Assembly (NCBI RefSeq): GCF_009834545.1
Contig: NZ_CP019427.1
Span: 2,610,001-2,674,000 of the forward strand
Source of the DNA: Pseudomonas sp. S04
GTDB lineage: Bacteria; Pseudomonadota; Gammaproteobacteria; Pseudomonadales; Pseudomonadaceae
DNA length: 64,000 nt
Direction: 5' to 3'
The first letter of the stretch is position 1, and every line of letters begins with the position of its first letter. Below are positions 50,284 through 60,600 of the stretch, in pieces. Under the pieces are notes generated by a model that was not told the origin of the DNA, did not search any database, and was given only the letters and a program-made list of their open reading frames with translations. A program made the translations under genes and the position numbers.

Positions 50284-51498
50284 ATGACCCCGCTCAAACT
50301 CGTTGTTGCCCTCAGCGCACTGTCCGCTGCCTCCCACGCCATGGCCTGGGATTACGTTCTGCTCGACACCGACAAAGCCGCCCAGAACTGGCAGATCACC
50401 AGCCAGCAACTCGGCATAAAAACCGACAAACCCTTCAGCGTTACCCTGCGCACCTTGCACGGCGGTCGGCAGGAGGGCGTCAGCATCGTCGACATCGATA
50501 ACGGCACGATGAAACTCTCGGTAGTACCAACTCGCGGCATGAACGTCTTGCAGGCCTCGGTCGGTGATGTGCGCATGGGCTGGGATTCGCCGGTCAAGGA
50601 GGTGGTCAATCCGTCCTTCATCGAACTCAATGGCCGCGGTGGCCTGGGCTGGCTGGAAGGTTTCAATGAACTGGTCACCCGCTGTGGATACGAATGGGTC
50701 GGCCACCCCGGCGTCGACAACGGTGAACTGCTGACCCTGCACGGTCGGGCCGCGAACATTCCTGCGAACAAAGTCACCCTGCACATCGATGAGAAACCAC
50801 CGTACGCCATCACCCTGCGCGGTGAACTGAAAGAGCAGGCGTTCAAGAAGGTCGACTTCTCGGTCGCGACCGAACTGGTTACCGAACCCGCCAGCGTAGT
50901 GTTCGCCCTCAACGACACTCTGACCAACAACGGCGACTATCCCAAGGAATACCAGGCGCTGTATCACAGTAACTTCAGTACGCCGTTCCTGGAGCAGGGC
51001 GCTCGTTTCGCCGCGCCGGTAAAACAGGTGTCGCCGTTCAACGACAAGGCCAAGGGCGATCTGCCCGATTGGCAAACCTACCGCGCACCAACCAAGGACT
51101 ACGACGAAACGGTTTACAACGTGGTGCCGTATGCCGATGCCAAGGGCGATACGTTGACGGTGTTGCATAACAAGGCCGGTAGCCTGGGCGTTGCGGTCGG
51201 CTTCAATACTCAGACACTGCCGGTGTTTTCCCTGTGGAAAAACACCGATACCCAGGGCCAGGGCTATGTCACGGGGCTGGAACCGGGGACAAGTTTTTCC
51301 TACAACCGTCGTTATCAGCGGCCACTGAACCTGGTCCCGACAATTGCGCCGAAGGAGCACAAGCAGTTCCGCATCAGCTACAGCTTGTTGGCGGATAAGG
51401 CGGCAGTGGACAAGGCCTTGAAGCAAGTGAGCGAGATCCAGGGTGGGCGGGAGACTGAGGTGCGGCAGACGCCGTTGGTTGATCTGACCAAGGGCTGA
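50284..51498 (+). CDS. Aldose-1-epimerase-like protein (DUF4432), exported
   Basis: A 404-residue protein with a signal peptide (ending ASHAMA-WD) and the DUF4432/galactose-mutarotase-like beta-sandwich fold (PTRGMNVLQA; WLEGFNELVTRCGYEWVG; GLEPGTSFSYNRRYQRP). The family binds sugars or sugar acids; no transport or sugar genes adjoin it. Direct repeats flank the gene closely on both sides. Confidence 0.85.
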   Translation: MTPLKLVVALSALSAASHAMAWDYVLLDTDKAAQNWQITSQQLGIKTDKPFSVTLRTLHGGRQEGVSIVDIDNGTMKLSVVPTRGMNVLQASVGDVRMGWDSPVKEVVNPSFIELNGRGGLGWLEGFNELVTRCGYEWVGHPGVDNGELLTLHGRAANIPANKVTLHIDEKPPYAITLRGELKEQAFKKVDFSVATELVTEPASVVFALNDTLTNNGDYPKEYQALYHSNFSTPFLEQGARFAAPVKQVSPFNDKAKGDLPDWQTYRAPTKDYDETVYNVVPYADAKGDTLTVLHNKAGSLGVAVGFNTQTLPVFSLWKNTDTQGQGYVTGLEPGTSFSYNRRYQRPLNLVPTIAPKEHKQFRISYSLLADKAAVDKALKQVSEIQGGRETEVRQTPLVDLTKG

Positions 51499-51500
51499 CG

Positions 51501-51526
51501 CCAGGGATAATAAATCCGTCCCCTTT
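51501..51526 (+). repeat. Short repeat CCAGGGATAATAAATCCGTCCC, right copy
   Basis: Direct copy of the repeat at 50197-50221, directly after the DUF4432 gene stop. Related to the inverted pair at 31065-31125. Confidence 0.6.
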
Positions 51527-52074
51527 TAGACGGCCTCGGGCGCGCGGAAGGCCTTACTGTAATAGCCGGACTGGTCGAAACAGCAAACGTGCTTCTTGCC
51601 GGACGCGAGCATGTCGCAGGCATCACTGATTCGTTTTGCGCGCGTCTTGAGTTGCTTGGCTGAAGAAATCCAGTGTATCCAGTCGACTCGGGCGATGGTC
51701 GTCGTATTTTTCCAGACTTTATGAGCCTCTGGAGCGGCTGCCAGTGCCTCCTGAAGATCTGGCGGGATGTCAGGCTCGGGTTCCTTCTTCACAGGAGTTA
51801 GCTCGAGTGTAACGACATCCCCAATGGCCGCGCCGGCGGCTTCGAGTAACGCTCCGCTGACCTGCAGCCAATGGCTCAGCTGACCATCCGGCTCAAGGGT
51901 TGCCTGGAAAGGGTATCCATTGATCGTGCCTTCAACTGTCGTCCTTCCTCGCCTCGGCAGCTGTTCACTCGCGTCTCTTGGCAGTACCAAGAACGCCCAA
52001 GACGTATCATTGCCAGGCTTCGCCGGACGAAGAAGCGTTGCTTCGAATCGGGATTTCACATCGACTGTTGTCAT
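51526..52074 (-). CDS. YdeI/OmdA family protein with DUF1905 domain
   Basis: A 182-residue protein. Residues ~1-95 match the small DUF1905 beta domain (FEATLLRPAKPGNDTSWAF; GTINGYPFQATLEPDG). Residues ~115-182 match the YdeI/OmdA C-terminal helical domain (LAAAPEAHKVWKN; IHWISSAKQLKTRAKRI). The ATG at 52074 follows TTGGAGG. Biochemical role unknown; related proteins are linked to low-pH and peptide stress responses. Confidence 0.88.
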   Translation of the reverse strand: MTTVDVKSRFEATLLRPAKPGNDTSWAFLVLPRDASEQLPRRGRTTVEGTINGYPFQATLEPDGQLSHWLQVSGALLEAAGAAIGDVVTLELTPVKKEPEPDIPPDLQEALAAAPEAHKVWKNTTTIARVDWIHWISSAKQLKTRAKRISDACDMLASGKKHVCCFDQSGYYSKAFRAPEAV

Positions 52075-52297
52075 TGCCACGCCTCCAACTGATACGTCTG
52101 GAAGGTCGACGCTACCGACTCGCCACGAGGCTGTCCAGCGGCTGCTGGTGGCCGCTGGTTGTCCTTCGCATCGTGCAACTAACGCCTCACAAGAACCCGT
52201 CCCGAACATTCCTTTGAGGAATGCCTCTTATAAAATTAATGAATTTTTCTTATCGGATTATCTGGCGTAGCTTGATTCAAGGACACGGAGAACCGCC

Positions 52298-53014
52298 TTG
52301 AAATCATCCCCTCTGAACTCAGCTGAAAAATTCGATACTTCACGGGCTAATGAGTACGCACGCCAGAGCCGTATCGCATTAGCCGGGTATGACGCCTGCC
52401 AGGATCTTGCTGCGTGCATGCTGGCGGCAAGCCTGGGCGATGCGCGCTCGGCGAAAGTGCTGGTGGTTGGCGCGGGTGGTACGGCTCAGGAGATTATTGC
52501 GATGGCAGCGCTGGAGCCGACCTGGCGCTTCACTGCCGTTGATCCATCCGAGCCGATGCTCGAGGCTGCGGCGCAGCAGTTGCAGGCAAACAATCTGCTT
52601 GAGCGAACCAGCCTGCATCTCGGCCATGTTGAAGACCTGGTTGCGGATGAGTCATACGACGCAGCGACCTTGATCGGGGTGCTCCATCATCTCGAGGGGG
52701 ATGCTGCGAAGCGACAGATTTTACGCTCCATTCGGGTTCATCTAAAGCCGGGTGCGCCGTTGATTGTCGCCGGCAATCAATATGCTTATGCCAGCCAACC
52801 GTTATTGCTTGCGGCCTGGGGGCAACGGTGGCGACAGCATGGCGCCAGCGCGGATGAAGTGAAGGCCAAGCTGGGGAAAATCCTTCAGGGTGCCGACCCA
52901 CCCCATTCCGAGGCGGCGGTTCAACAATTGATGTTTGACGCTGGATTCGCAGACGCTACGCGCTTTTTCAGTAGTCTGTTCTGGGGTGCCTGGCTAACGC
53001 GTAAAACCATTTGA
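52298..53014 (+). CDS. Class I SAM-dependent methyltransferase
   Basis: A 238-residue methyltransferase with SAM motif I VLVVGAGGTAQEII, an acidic loop FTAVDPSEPML, and the post-motif LIGVLHHLEGD. The start is TTG at 52298 after CGGAG. It stands beside a small membrane protein. The substrate is not evident. Confidence 0.88.
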   Translation: MKSSPLNSAEKFDTSRANEYARQSRIALAGYDACQDLAACMLAASLGDARSAKVLVVGAGGTAQEIIAMAALEPTWRFTAVDPSEPMLEAAAQQLQANNLLERTSLHLGHVEDLVADESYDAATLIGVLHHLEGDAAKRQILRSIRVHLKPGAPLIVAGNQYAYASQPLLLAAWGQRWRQHGASADEVKAKLGKILQGADPPHSEAAVQQLMFDAGFADATRFFSSLFWGAWLTRKTI

Positions 53015-53118
53015 ACGGCAGCGATAGGTTGTGGTTTCTTGCCAATCGACGGAGCCTGCGCCTTGGTGTGTCAGTGGGGCTTGGGTTAGGATTGCCGGGT
53101 TTTTCAAGGATGAAACCG

Positions 53119-53343
53119 ATGAAGTACCTCAAGGCCCTGAACGCCGCCGCAGAGCGTTTTCTAAGCAGGTTTACGCGTAAGCAGTTTCTCTTTGCCGCCA
53201 TTGCGGTGACGGCACTCAATTATTTGCTGGCCTATACCGTCCCAGGGTACAGGTCCATCTATCTAGCCATGATCGGTGGCTGGCTGTTCGGCATGATTTT
53301 CGCGGGATTCCATTCTGCCAAGAGCGCCGAGAGCGAGTCATGA
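53119..53343 (+). CDS. Small membrane protein, function unknown
   Basis: A 74-residue protein with hydrophobic segments (FLFAAIAVTALNYLLAYTV; IYLAMIGGWLFGMIFAGF). I chose ATG 53119 since AAGGAT lies 8 bases upstream; ATG 53110 or the longer frame lacks spacing. The tail is Ser/Glu-rich. Family not recognised. Confidence 0.6.
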   Translation: MKYLKALNAAAERFLSRFTRKQFLFAAIAVTALNYLLAYTVPGYRSIYLAMIGGWLFGMIFAGFHSAKSAESES

Positions 53344-53401
53344 ATGGCTGGCACTGCGCACGCTCAACGTCGGCGACGCCGCTGCTTTTGACTCCATCCT
53401 T

Positions 53402-54802
53402 CTAGATAATTTGCGCCAGGCGCAGCGCCACCGCTGTTGCCTGTTCGGCACTGGTGATGTTGGTGAAACCAAGCACCAGGCCATGCCTCGGCTCGGCTTC
53501 CAGGTACCACTGCGATAGCGGCTCGACGGCGATGCCAACGGACCGGGCACGCTGTGCCAACTGGTTGTCATCACCTTCGCGAAGGCCCACCACCAGGTGC
53601 ATGCCGCCGGCCTGGGGGTTGATCAGCAGGCGGTCTCCCATTTGTTGTTGCAGCGCCTCCACCAGCCATTGGCGGCGGTGGGCGTAGAGGCTGCGCATTT
53701 TTTTCAGGTGCCGGGCGAAGTGCCCCTCGTTGAGGAATGCCGTGACGGTTGCCTGCAGGAGGTGCGGGCAGTGGTTATGCAGTCGGTCTGCCTGGCGGGC
53801 GAACGCTTCGCTCTGGTCGGCCGGTACCACCAGGTAGGCCAGGCGCAGGCCTGGAAACAGCACTTTACTGAAGGTCCCGGTGTAGAGCACGCGACCCTGT
53901 TGGTCGAGGCTCTTGAGGGCGGGCAGGGGTTTGCCCTGGTAGCGGTATTCGCTGTCGTAATCGTCCTCGATGATCCAACTGCCCCGGCTGTTGGCCCAGT
54001 CCAGCAGGGCCAGGCGCCGTGGCAGTGACAGCGACACTCCCAGCGGGCTCTGGTGGGTCGGCGTGACCACGGCGAAGCGGGCATCCGGGGCGCGGCGGAT
54101 GCCTTGTGCGACGTCCAGTCCCTGGTCATCCACGGGCACCGGCACCAACTGTGCGCCGGCTTCCAGCAGGGCGTTGCGGGCCATGAAGTAGCCGGGTTCT
54201 TCCAGCCAGCAGCTATCGCCAGGCTGCATGAGGGTGTGGCTGATCAGGTCCAGGCACGCGCGATAGCCGGCGCAGACGAATATCTGCTCAGGGCGGCAGG
54301 TGATGCCGCGGGAGATGCCCAGGTAGGTGGCGATGGCCGCGCGCAACGGCGCATGGCCGCGTGGGTCCGGGTAGACCAGCCCCTCGAGGCCGGCCTGGCG
54401 CAACTGGCGGCCCGCCAGCCGGGTCCAGAGCTTGCGCGGAAAGGCATCCAGCGCTGGCAGGCCCATCTGCAGGGCGAGCGGCTGCGTCCCACTGTGGGTG
54501 GCCAGGTACGTGGTTGATGCCAGCGGGGGCTGATGGATGGGCGAGGAAACGGCTGCCAGGTGAGGGGTGACCACCGTCCCTGCGGCCCCGCGAGCTGTCA
54601 GGTAACCTTCGCCAATCAGTAGCTGGTACGCCGCTTCGACGGTGCCGCGCGCCAGGTTCAGCTCCGCCGCCAGTGCGCGAACGGCAGGCACCCGGTCTCC
54701 CGGGCGCAGGCGACCGTCGGCGATCGATTCACGAAATCGCTGATACAGCTGGCGATAGATGGGGGCTGGTTGGCAGCGATCCAGTTGGAAGGGCGGAATC
54801 AT
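53402..54802 (-). CDS. MocR-type regulator (GntR helix-turn-helix fused to aminotransferase fold)
   Basis: A 466-residue PdxR/MocR-like protein. Residues ~10-75 form a GntR winged helix (IYRQLYQRFRESIADGRLRPGD), followed by a class I aminotransferase domain with Schiff-base Lys in YTGTFSKVLFPGLRLAY and the IIEDDYDSE motif. Such proteins use PLP as a sensor. It is divergent from the GNAT/azoreductase/AhpD cluster, which it likely controls. Confidence 0.93.
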   Translation of the reverse strand: MIPPFQLDRCQPAPIYRQLYQRFRESIADGRLRPGDRVPAVRALAAELNLARGTVEAAYQLLIGEGYLTARGAAGTVVTPHLAAVSSPIHQPPLASTTYLATHSGTQPLALQMGLPALDAFPRKLWTRLAGRQLRQAGLEGLVYPDPRGHAPLRAAIATYLGISRGITCRPEQIFVCAGYRACLDLISHTLMQPGDSCWLEEPGYFMARNALLEAGAQLVPVPVDDQGLDVAQGIRRAPDARFAVVTPTHQSPLGVSLSLPRRLALLDWANSRGSWIIEDDYDSEYRYQGKPLPALKSLDQQGRVLYTGTFSKVLFPGLRLAYLVVPADQSEAFARQADRLHNHCPHLLQATVTAFLNEGHFARHLKKMRSLYAHRRQWLVEALQQQMGDRLLINPQAGGMHLVVGLREGDDNQLAQRARSVGIAVEPLSQWYLEAEPRHGLVLGFTNITSAEQATAVALRLAQII

Positions 54803-54889
54803 GGCCTAGTCATTTATGCATTTTTCGGCCCTGTAGCTTAAGCCATTACCGCCCTAAAGTGAGCCATCTGTTCACGGCGGACAACGCAC

Positions 54890-55336
54890 ATGCCTTACAC
54901 CTTTCAACACCTCGACGACCCGCAGGCCTTGGCGGCCAGCTTTGCGCTGATGGGCGTGTTGCGCCCGCACCTCAATGACCAGGACCGCTATGTGGCGCAA
55001 CTGGTTCGGCAGGCGGAGCAGGGCTACCGTTTGCTGGCCGCGCAGGAGGGCGAACGCCTGGTCGGCCTGGCCGGTTACCGCGAGTTGGAAAACCTGCTCT
55101 ACGGGCGTTTCATCTACGTTGATGATCTGGTGGTCAGTCCCGAGCTGCAGCGCAGCGGCGTGGGCGCGCAACTGTTGAACGCGGTTCGCGAGCAGGCCGT
55201 GCAGCGCGATTGTGATCACCTGGTGCTGGATACCGGCCTGCATATGCCGTTGGCCCAACGCTTCTATTTTCGCCAGGGGCTGTTGGCCCGTGGCATGCAT
55301 TTCACCCAGAGCCTGCGGGCAGGAAATCCGGCATGA
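54890..55336 (+). CDS. GNAT family N-acetyltransferase
   Basis: A 148-residue GNAT acetyltransferase. The acetyl-CoA-binding motif is LQRSGVGAQLLNAV (residues ~85-98), preceded by the strand YVDDLVVSPE. It overlaps the next gene start (ATGA), forming an operon with it. Substrate unknown. Confidence 0.92.
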   Translation: MPYTFQHLDDPQALAASFALMGVLRPHLNDQDRYVAQLVRQAEQGYRLLAAQEGERLVGLAGYRELENLLYGRFIYVDDLVVSPELQRSGVGAQLLNAVREQAVQRDCDHLVLDTGLHMPLAQRFYFRQGLLARGMHFTQSLRAGNPA

Positions 55337-55953
55337 ATAATCTGTTGTTGCTCAATGCCAGCCCGCAGGGGCAGGTGTCCCACGCCAACCAGTTGGCACT
55401 GGAGCTGGTGGCCTCCCTGCGCAACCGCTATCCGCAGCTCGAACTGGCCGAGCGCGACCTCGGCGCGCAGCCGTTGCCCCCGCTGGATATGGACTATGCC
55501 CGTGCGCTGACCACGGCCACGCCCTTCGACTCGCCAACGTTCGAGTTGTCCGAGGCGTTGATCAGCGAATTGGAGCGCAGCGATATGCTGCTGATAGCCA
55601 CGCCGATGCACAACTTTACCCTGCCGGCCGCGCTCAAGCTGTGGATCGACTACGTCCTGCGCATTCACCGCACATTCAGCTCGGGCCCCGAGGGCAAGAC
55701 CGGCCTGCTGTGCGATCGCCCGGTGTACGTGATTGTCGGTTCCGGTGGTTTTCACCAGGGTGAGCGGGCCCGGCAAGCGGATTTCCTGAGTTCGTACCTG
55801 CGCCATGTGCTGAATACCCTTGGGCTGTTCGACCTGCACTTTTCTTATCTTCAGGGCTTGGTGTTGGGTGAGGAGGCCGTCCGCGCAACGCTCGACGATA
55901 GCCGCGCCCGGCTGGCGCTGGAGCCGCTGTTCAATCATCTCGTTTGTGCCTGA
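55333..55953 (+). CDS. FMN-dependent NADH-azoreductase-like flavoprotein
   Basis: A 206-residue flavodoxin-fold quinone/azo reductase. NASPQGQVSHANQLALELV binds FMN phosphate, and PMHNFTLPAALKLWIDYVLR is the characteristic helix near the flavin. It overlaps the GNAT stop and lies 28 bases before the AhpD-like gene. Likely part of a redox-stress or quinone detoxification unit. Confidence 0.92.
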   Translation: MNNLLLLNASPQGQVSHANQLALELVASLRNRYPQLELAERDLGAQPLPPLDMDYARALTTATPFDSPTFELSEALISELERSDMLLIATPMHNFTLPAALKLWIDYVLRIHRTFSSGPEGKTGLLCDRPVYVIVGSGGFHQGERARQADFLSSYLRHVLNTLGLFDLHFSYLQGLVLGEEAVRATLDDSRARLALEPLFNHLVCA

Positions 55954-55981
55954 GCCATTTTTTCTACCGAGGAGTTTCACC

Positions 55982-56413
55982 ATGAGCCAACTCAGACTGC
56001 CGTTTCCGTCCCTGTCGCCTGCCGCCTACCAGGGCCTGCTCGCCACCAACACGGCGCTGGCCGACAGCTCCCTGGGCTTGCCGCTGCTGGAGCTGGTGTA
56101 CTTGCGCATCTCGCAGATCAACGGCTGCGCGTTCTGCCTGGGCAAACATGCGCAGACCTTGCGCGACAGTGAGGTGGCGCAAGAGAAGCTGGATTGCCTG
56201 GCGGGCTGGCGCATCAGCGAACTGTTCAACGCCCGCGAACGCGCCGCACTGGCCTGGGCCGAGACACTCACCTACGTCAGTGAGAAGGGCGCGCCAGACG
56301 AATTGTACGAGCCATTGAAAGCGCACTTCAGCGATGTCGAGATTAGCGACCTGACGTTGGCCGCGGCCTTGATGAATGCGTTTAACCGGCTGGCGGTGGG
56401 GATGAAGCTCTAA
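55982..56413 (+). CDS. AhpD/carboxymuconolactone decarboxylase-like protein
   Basis: A 143-residue AhpD-like protein with the redox CxxC in INGCAFCLGKH (Cys49, Cys52, His56) and the ERAALAWAETLT helix. Such proteins reduce peroxides with thiol help. It follows the azoreductase after an ACCGAGGAG ribosome site, consistent with one redox operon under the MocR regulator. Confidence 0.93.
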   Translation: MSQLRLPFPSLSPAAYQGLLATNTALADSSLGLPLLELVYLRISQINGCAFCLGKHAQTLRDSEVAQEKLDCLAGWRISELFNARERAALAWAETLTYVSEKGAPDELYEPLKAHFSDVEISDLTLAAALMNAFNRLAVGMKL

Positions 56414-56474
56414 GGGCAAAAATCCTATTCTCAAAACCCAGGGCGAGCCTGATAATCCGCGCAACCGCGCGCAC

Positions 56475-56500
56475 TGTAGGAGCGGGTGCCTGCTCCTACA
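56475..56500. repeat. Single REP-type hairpin
   Basis: TGTAGGAGC-N8-GCTCCTACA, a 9-bp stem of the Pseudomonas REP kind, 61 bases after the AhpD-like gene stop. Confidence 0.75.
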
Positions 56501-56528
56501 ACTTTTCACCCAGGTTGAGGGATTATCC

Positions 56529-57029
56529 TTGGTTAGCACATCAGCTGTTCACACCCTGCGTCCGCTGTCCGAACTGGATTACTACGACTGTCGCTCGGCC
56601 GCGCTGGCTGCGGATGTCAGTGTGCTTGAGGCATGGAACATCATTACCGCGCAAACGGGGTGGTTCATGCGCCTGGCGTTCCGGGTGAGGGACCGGATTT
56701 CCTCGCTGTTCGGGGTGAAGCGCATCGGCGGTTTTTCCGCTACCCAGCGCGAGACAGTCAGTGTGGGGGACTACCTGGATTTTTTCCGGGTGGAGCATTG
56801 TGCCCCCGACGTGTTGGTTTTGACCGAGCGGGACCGGCACCTGGATGTGATGATTTGCCTGTCGATAAGCGCTCGAGTGATGACGATCACCTCATCGGTG
56901 ATCACCCACAACGCCTTCGGCCGCGCCTACATGGTGCCGGTCGGTCCAGCGCACAAGGTGATCATCAAGCGCAATCTGCGGCAACTGCAGCGCACGCTGG
57001 CAGAGCGCGCATCAGCGCTCACGGACTAG
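56529..57029 (+). CDS. DUF2867-like protein
   Basis: A 166-residue protein with the pattern of DUF2867: an early VSVGDYLDFFRV strand pair near residues 76-87, VLVLTERDRHLDVMICLSI, then THNAFGRAYMVPVGPAHKVIIKR near the C-terminus. The start codon is TTG 56529, with GAGGGA upstream. Probably a cytoplasmic small-ligand-binding fold; the role is unknown. Confidence 0.8.
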   Translation: MVSTSAVHTLRPLSELDYYDCRSAALAADVSVLEAWNIITAQTGWFMRLAFRVRDRISSLFGVKRIGGFSATQRETVSVGDYLDFFRVEHCAPDVLVLTERDRHLDVMICLSISARVMTITSSVITHNAFGRAYMVPVGPAHKVIIKRNLRQLQRTLAERASALTD

Positions 57030-57036
57030 CAGCGGA

Positions 57037-57471
57037 TCACTGCCGATCAATGTCGCGCCGCAGGACCACTGCGGTGGTGATGTCTTCAACGGATTCGTGA
57101 ATCGCGACGGCGTCCCTGACTCGATTGAGGTCATCGATGGTGCGCGATTCAACCTCGATCACCAGGTCGAGCTGGCCACTGACCGAGGAGACGCGCCGTA
57201 CCTGGGAGTTCTGGGCCAGGAGGTCGAGCAGGCCGATGGCGGGGGTGCGTTTCAGGCTGACCAGCAAGATGGCGCGAATCACGTGGGCGTCGATTTCGCC
57301 GATGTCGGCGCGGTAGCCGCGGATCACGCCGTTGCGTTCCAGGTTGATCACGCGCTCGCTGGTAGCACTGCGTGAGAGGCCAATCCTCGCGGCCAGGGCC
57401 TTCAGGGCGATGCGTGCTTCTTTCGACAGGATTTCCAGGATTTCGCGGTCTTTGGTGTCCAGGTCGCGCAT
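57037..57471 (-). CDS. Lrp/AsnC family transcriptional regulator
   Basis: A 144-residue Lrp/AsnC regulator: helix-turn-helix (LDTKDREILEILSKEARIALKALAARIGLSRSA region) and a RAM ligand-binding domain. It is divergent from the trifunctional fusion gene, with a 139-base shared space, so it probably senses an amino acid or amino alcohol that the enzyme uses. Confidence 0.93.
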   Translation of the reverse strand: MRDLDTKDREILEILSKEARIALKALAARIGLSRSATSERVINLERNGVIRGYRADIGEIDAHVIRAILLVSLKRTPAIGLLDLLAQNSQVRRVSSVSGQLDLVIEVESRTIDDLNRVRDAVAIHESVEDITTAVVLRRDIDRQ

Positions 57472-57610
57472 ATCAACTCCCCATTTTTGCTGCCGATTTT
57501 GTGCCGGTCGATTCCGACAATATGCAGGCCAAAGCCGACCGTATACTTACTGCCTTCCCTGGTTTCGCGTGCCAAGCTATCTGAAAAAAATGGCTTGGAA
57601 AACAATTACT

Positions 57611-60600
57611 ATGACTAATCTTTCGCATCCTGCCCCGCAGTTCTCGACAGGCGATGCCGAAAAGCTGGGCGCGCAGCTTTTCAACGTAATCGGTACCGCC
57701 ACGCCGCTGGACGGTGAGCGAGATCGCAACTATCGGTTGCAGACCCAAAGCGATGCAGGGTGGATCCTGAAAGTCGTCAACTCCACCGAGCCACGGGTTG
57801 AAAGCGAGTTCCAGACGGCCATTCTCAGCCACCTCGCCAGGCACAATCCCGAGCTGACCGTGCCGTTCCTGAAGAAGAGCCTGGCCGGCGATTTCCTCGC
57901 CACGGCAGTGGCGGCCTCCGGCGAGACCCATGCGGTGCGCCTGGTCAGCTGGCTGCACGGCACGCCGATGGCCGAGGTCGAGCGTACCTTCGAATTGATG
58001 CGCAGCCTTGGCCAGTCCTTCGGTGAGATCGATCGGGCGCTGCAGGGCTTTATGCACCCCGGCGCGGTCCGCGATCTGGACTGGGATCTGCGCCACGCCG
58101 CCCGTTCGCGGGCACGCCTGCACTTCGTCAAGGACCCGGCCAAAAGGGCGATTCTGCAGCGCTTCATCGAGACCTTCGAACAACAGGTCCAGCCCCGGCT
58201 TGCGCGCCTGCGTGCCCAGGTGATTCACAATGACGGCAACGACTGGAACATCCTCGTCGATTCCGGCGATCACCAAAAAGTCTCGGGCATCATCGATTTT
58301 GGCGATGCGGTGCACACGATTCTGATCGCCGAAGTAGCCATCACCTGCGCCTATTCGATTCTCGACATGCAGGACCCCATCGGCGCGGCCGCCGCCCTGG
58401 CTGCCGGGTTCCATGAGAAGTACCCGCTGCAGCCGGAGGAACTGGACGTCCTGTTCAACCTGATCGCCATGCGCCTGGTGACCAGCGTGACCTTGTCGGC
58501 CTCGCGCCACGACCAGACGCAAGACAACCCTTACCTTGCCATCAGCGAAGCACCGGCCTGGCGCCTGCTGGAGCGGATGGACGCGATGAACCCGCGCCTG
58601 GCGACAGCAATCCTGCGCAAGGCCTGTGGGTTTGACGCGGTCGAAGGCGCGGGGGCGATTCGCCGCTGGGTGGCGCAGAATAGCCAGTCCTTCGCGGATA
58701 TCGTGCGGCCTTCGGCGGCGAGCATGAACAAGGCCATTGCGCCGTTCGGCGATGCCGCCCATGTGATGACTGTCGCTTCCGCCGAGCAGCGTCCGGCAGA
58801 GGCCACCCAGTGGTGGGAAGACTTTGCGGCCGAGCACAAGGTGCCGCTGGGCATCGGGCCGTGGGGCGAGGAAAGAACCATCTACACCGACGCTGCGTTC
58901 GAGTCGCGCTTCATCCAGGGGCAACGGCGCATCGTGCACGTCGGTGTCGACCTGATCATGCCCGCTGGCACGCCGCTCTATACGCCGGTCGCCGGGGTGG
59001 TGCAGAGCGTCGAGGTCGAGTGGGAGCCGTTGGGCTACGGCGGCCTGATCATGCTCAAGCACTCCCCTGAAGGATGCCCGCCATTCCTGACCCTGTGGGG
59101 CCACATGGCCCATGAAGCGCTAAGTCGCCTGAAGCCCGGTGATCAGCTGGAAGCGGGGGCGCTGGTCGGGCACATGGGGGCGGATCAGGAAAACGGCGGG
59201 TGGATTCCCCACGTGCATTTCCAGATGTCCACGGACATCGGCCTGAAAGCGAGCGAGTTCATCGGGGTCGGTGAACGGGCCTATCGTGAGGTCTGGGCCG
59301 ATGTGTTCCCCGACACCTCGACGCTGGCCGGGATCCCGCCAGAAACCTACAGCCAGGATGGACGCACCAAGGCTGAGATTGTCGCCAAGCGCAAGGAGCT
59401 GCTGCTGCCCAACCTGTCGATTTCCTATTCTGACCCGATCAAGTTCGTGCGCGGCGATGGGGTCTGGTTGATCGATAACTTTGGCCGGGCCTATCTGGAC
59501 TGCTTCAATAACGTGTGCCACCTCGGCCACTCCCATCCGGATGTGGTGCAAGCACTGGCGCGCCAGGCAGGACGCCTGAACACCAACACCCGCTACCTGC
59601 ACGACAATATCGTGGAGTATGCCGAGCGGCTCACCGCGACCTTGCCGGAAGGCTTGGCGGTGGCGTCCTTTGGCTGTTCCGGCAGTGAAGCCAACAGCCT
59701 CATGCTGCGCATGGCGCGCAACCACACCGGGCGCAACGATGCCATCGTGCTGGATTGGGCTTACCACGGCACCACTCAGGAACTGATTGACCTCAGCCCC
59801 TACAAGTACAAGCGCAAGGCCGGTAAGGGCCGGGCCGAACATGTGTTTGAAGCGACCGTGCCGGATGCCTACCGTGCGCCGGACGATTGGCCGTTCGAGG
59901 AGCTGGGCAAGCGTTTTGCGCAAAGCGTGGCGGAGCAGATTGACTGCATGCGCAAGCAGGGCAGGGCCCCGGCATTTTTCTTGGCAGAGTCGATTCCCAG
60001 CGTCGCCGGGCAATTGTTCTTCCCTGAAAACTACCTCAAGGAAGTCTATGCCATGGTTCGCGCCGAGGGCGGCCTGTGCCTGGCTGACGAGGTCCAGGTC
60101 GGCTTTGGTCGGGTCGGCAGTCACTGGTGGGCGTTTGAAACCCAGGGCGTGGTGCCCGACGCAGTGACCATGGGCAAACCGATTGGCAACGGCCATCCGA
60201 TGTCGGCGGTGGTGACCACCCGGGAGATCGCCGACAGCTTCAACAACGGTATGGAGTACTTCAATACCTTTGCCGGCAGTCCGGTGTCTTGTGCGGTGGG
60301 GCTTTCGGTACTGGAGGTGATTGAGCGCGATAACCTCAAGCTCAATGCGTTGACCATGGGTAACTATCTGCTCGACGGTTTCCGCAAGCTGCAGCAGCGC
60401 TACGAGGTGATCGGCGACGTGCGCGGACAGGGCCTGTTCCTTGGGATTGAACTGGTCACCGACCGCAAGACCAAGGTGCCCGCCACGCACATGGCCAAGC
60501 TGGTCGCCGATGGTGCCCGCGAGCGAGGCATCCTGATCGGTACCGAAGGTCCGTATGACAACGTGCTGAAAATGCGTCCCTCGATGATTTTCAGCCAGGC

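Noticed and set aside
53341..53404. Possible remnant of a GNAT gene (reads LALRTLNVGDAAAFDSILL in one frame)
   Set aside because: Only about 20 residues and no further conserved part before the MocR gene, too short to support a pseudogene.
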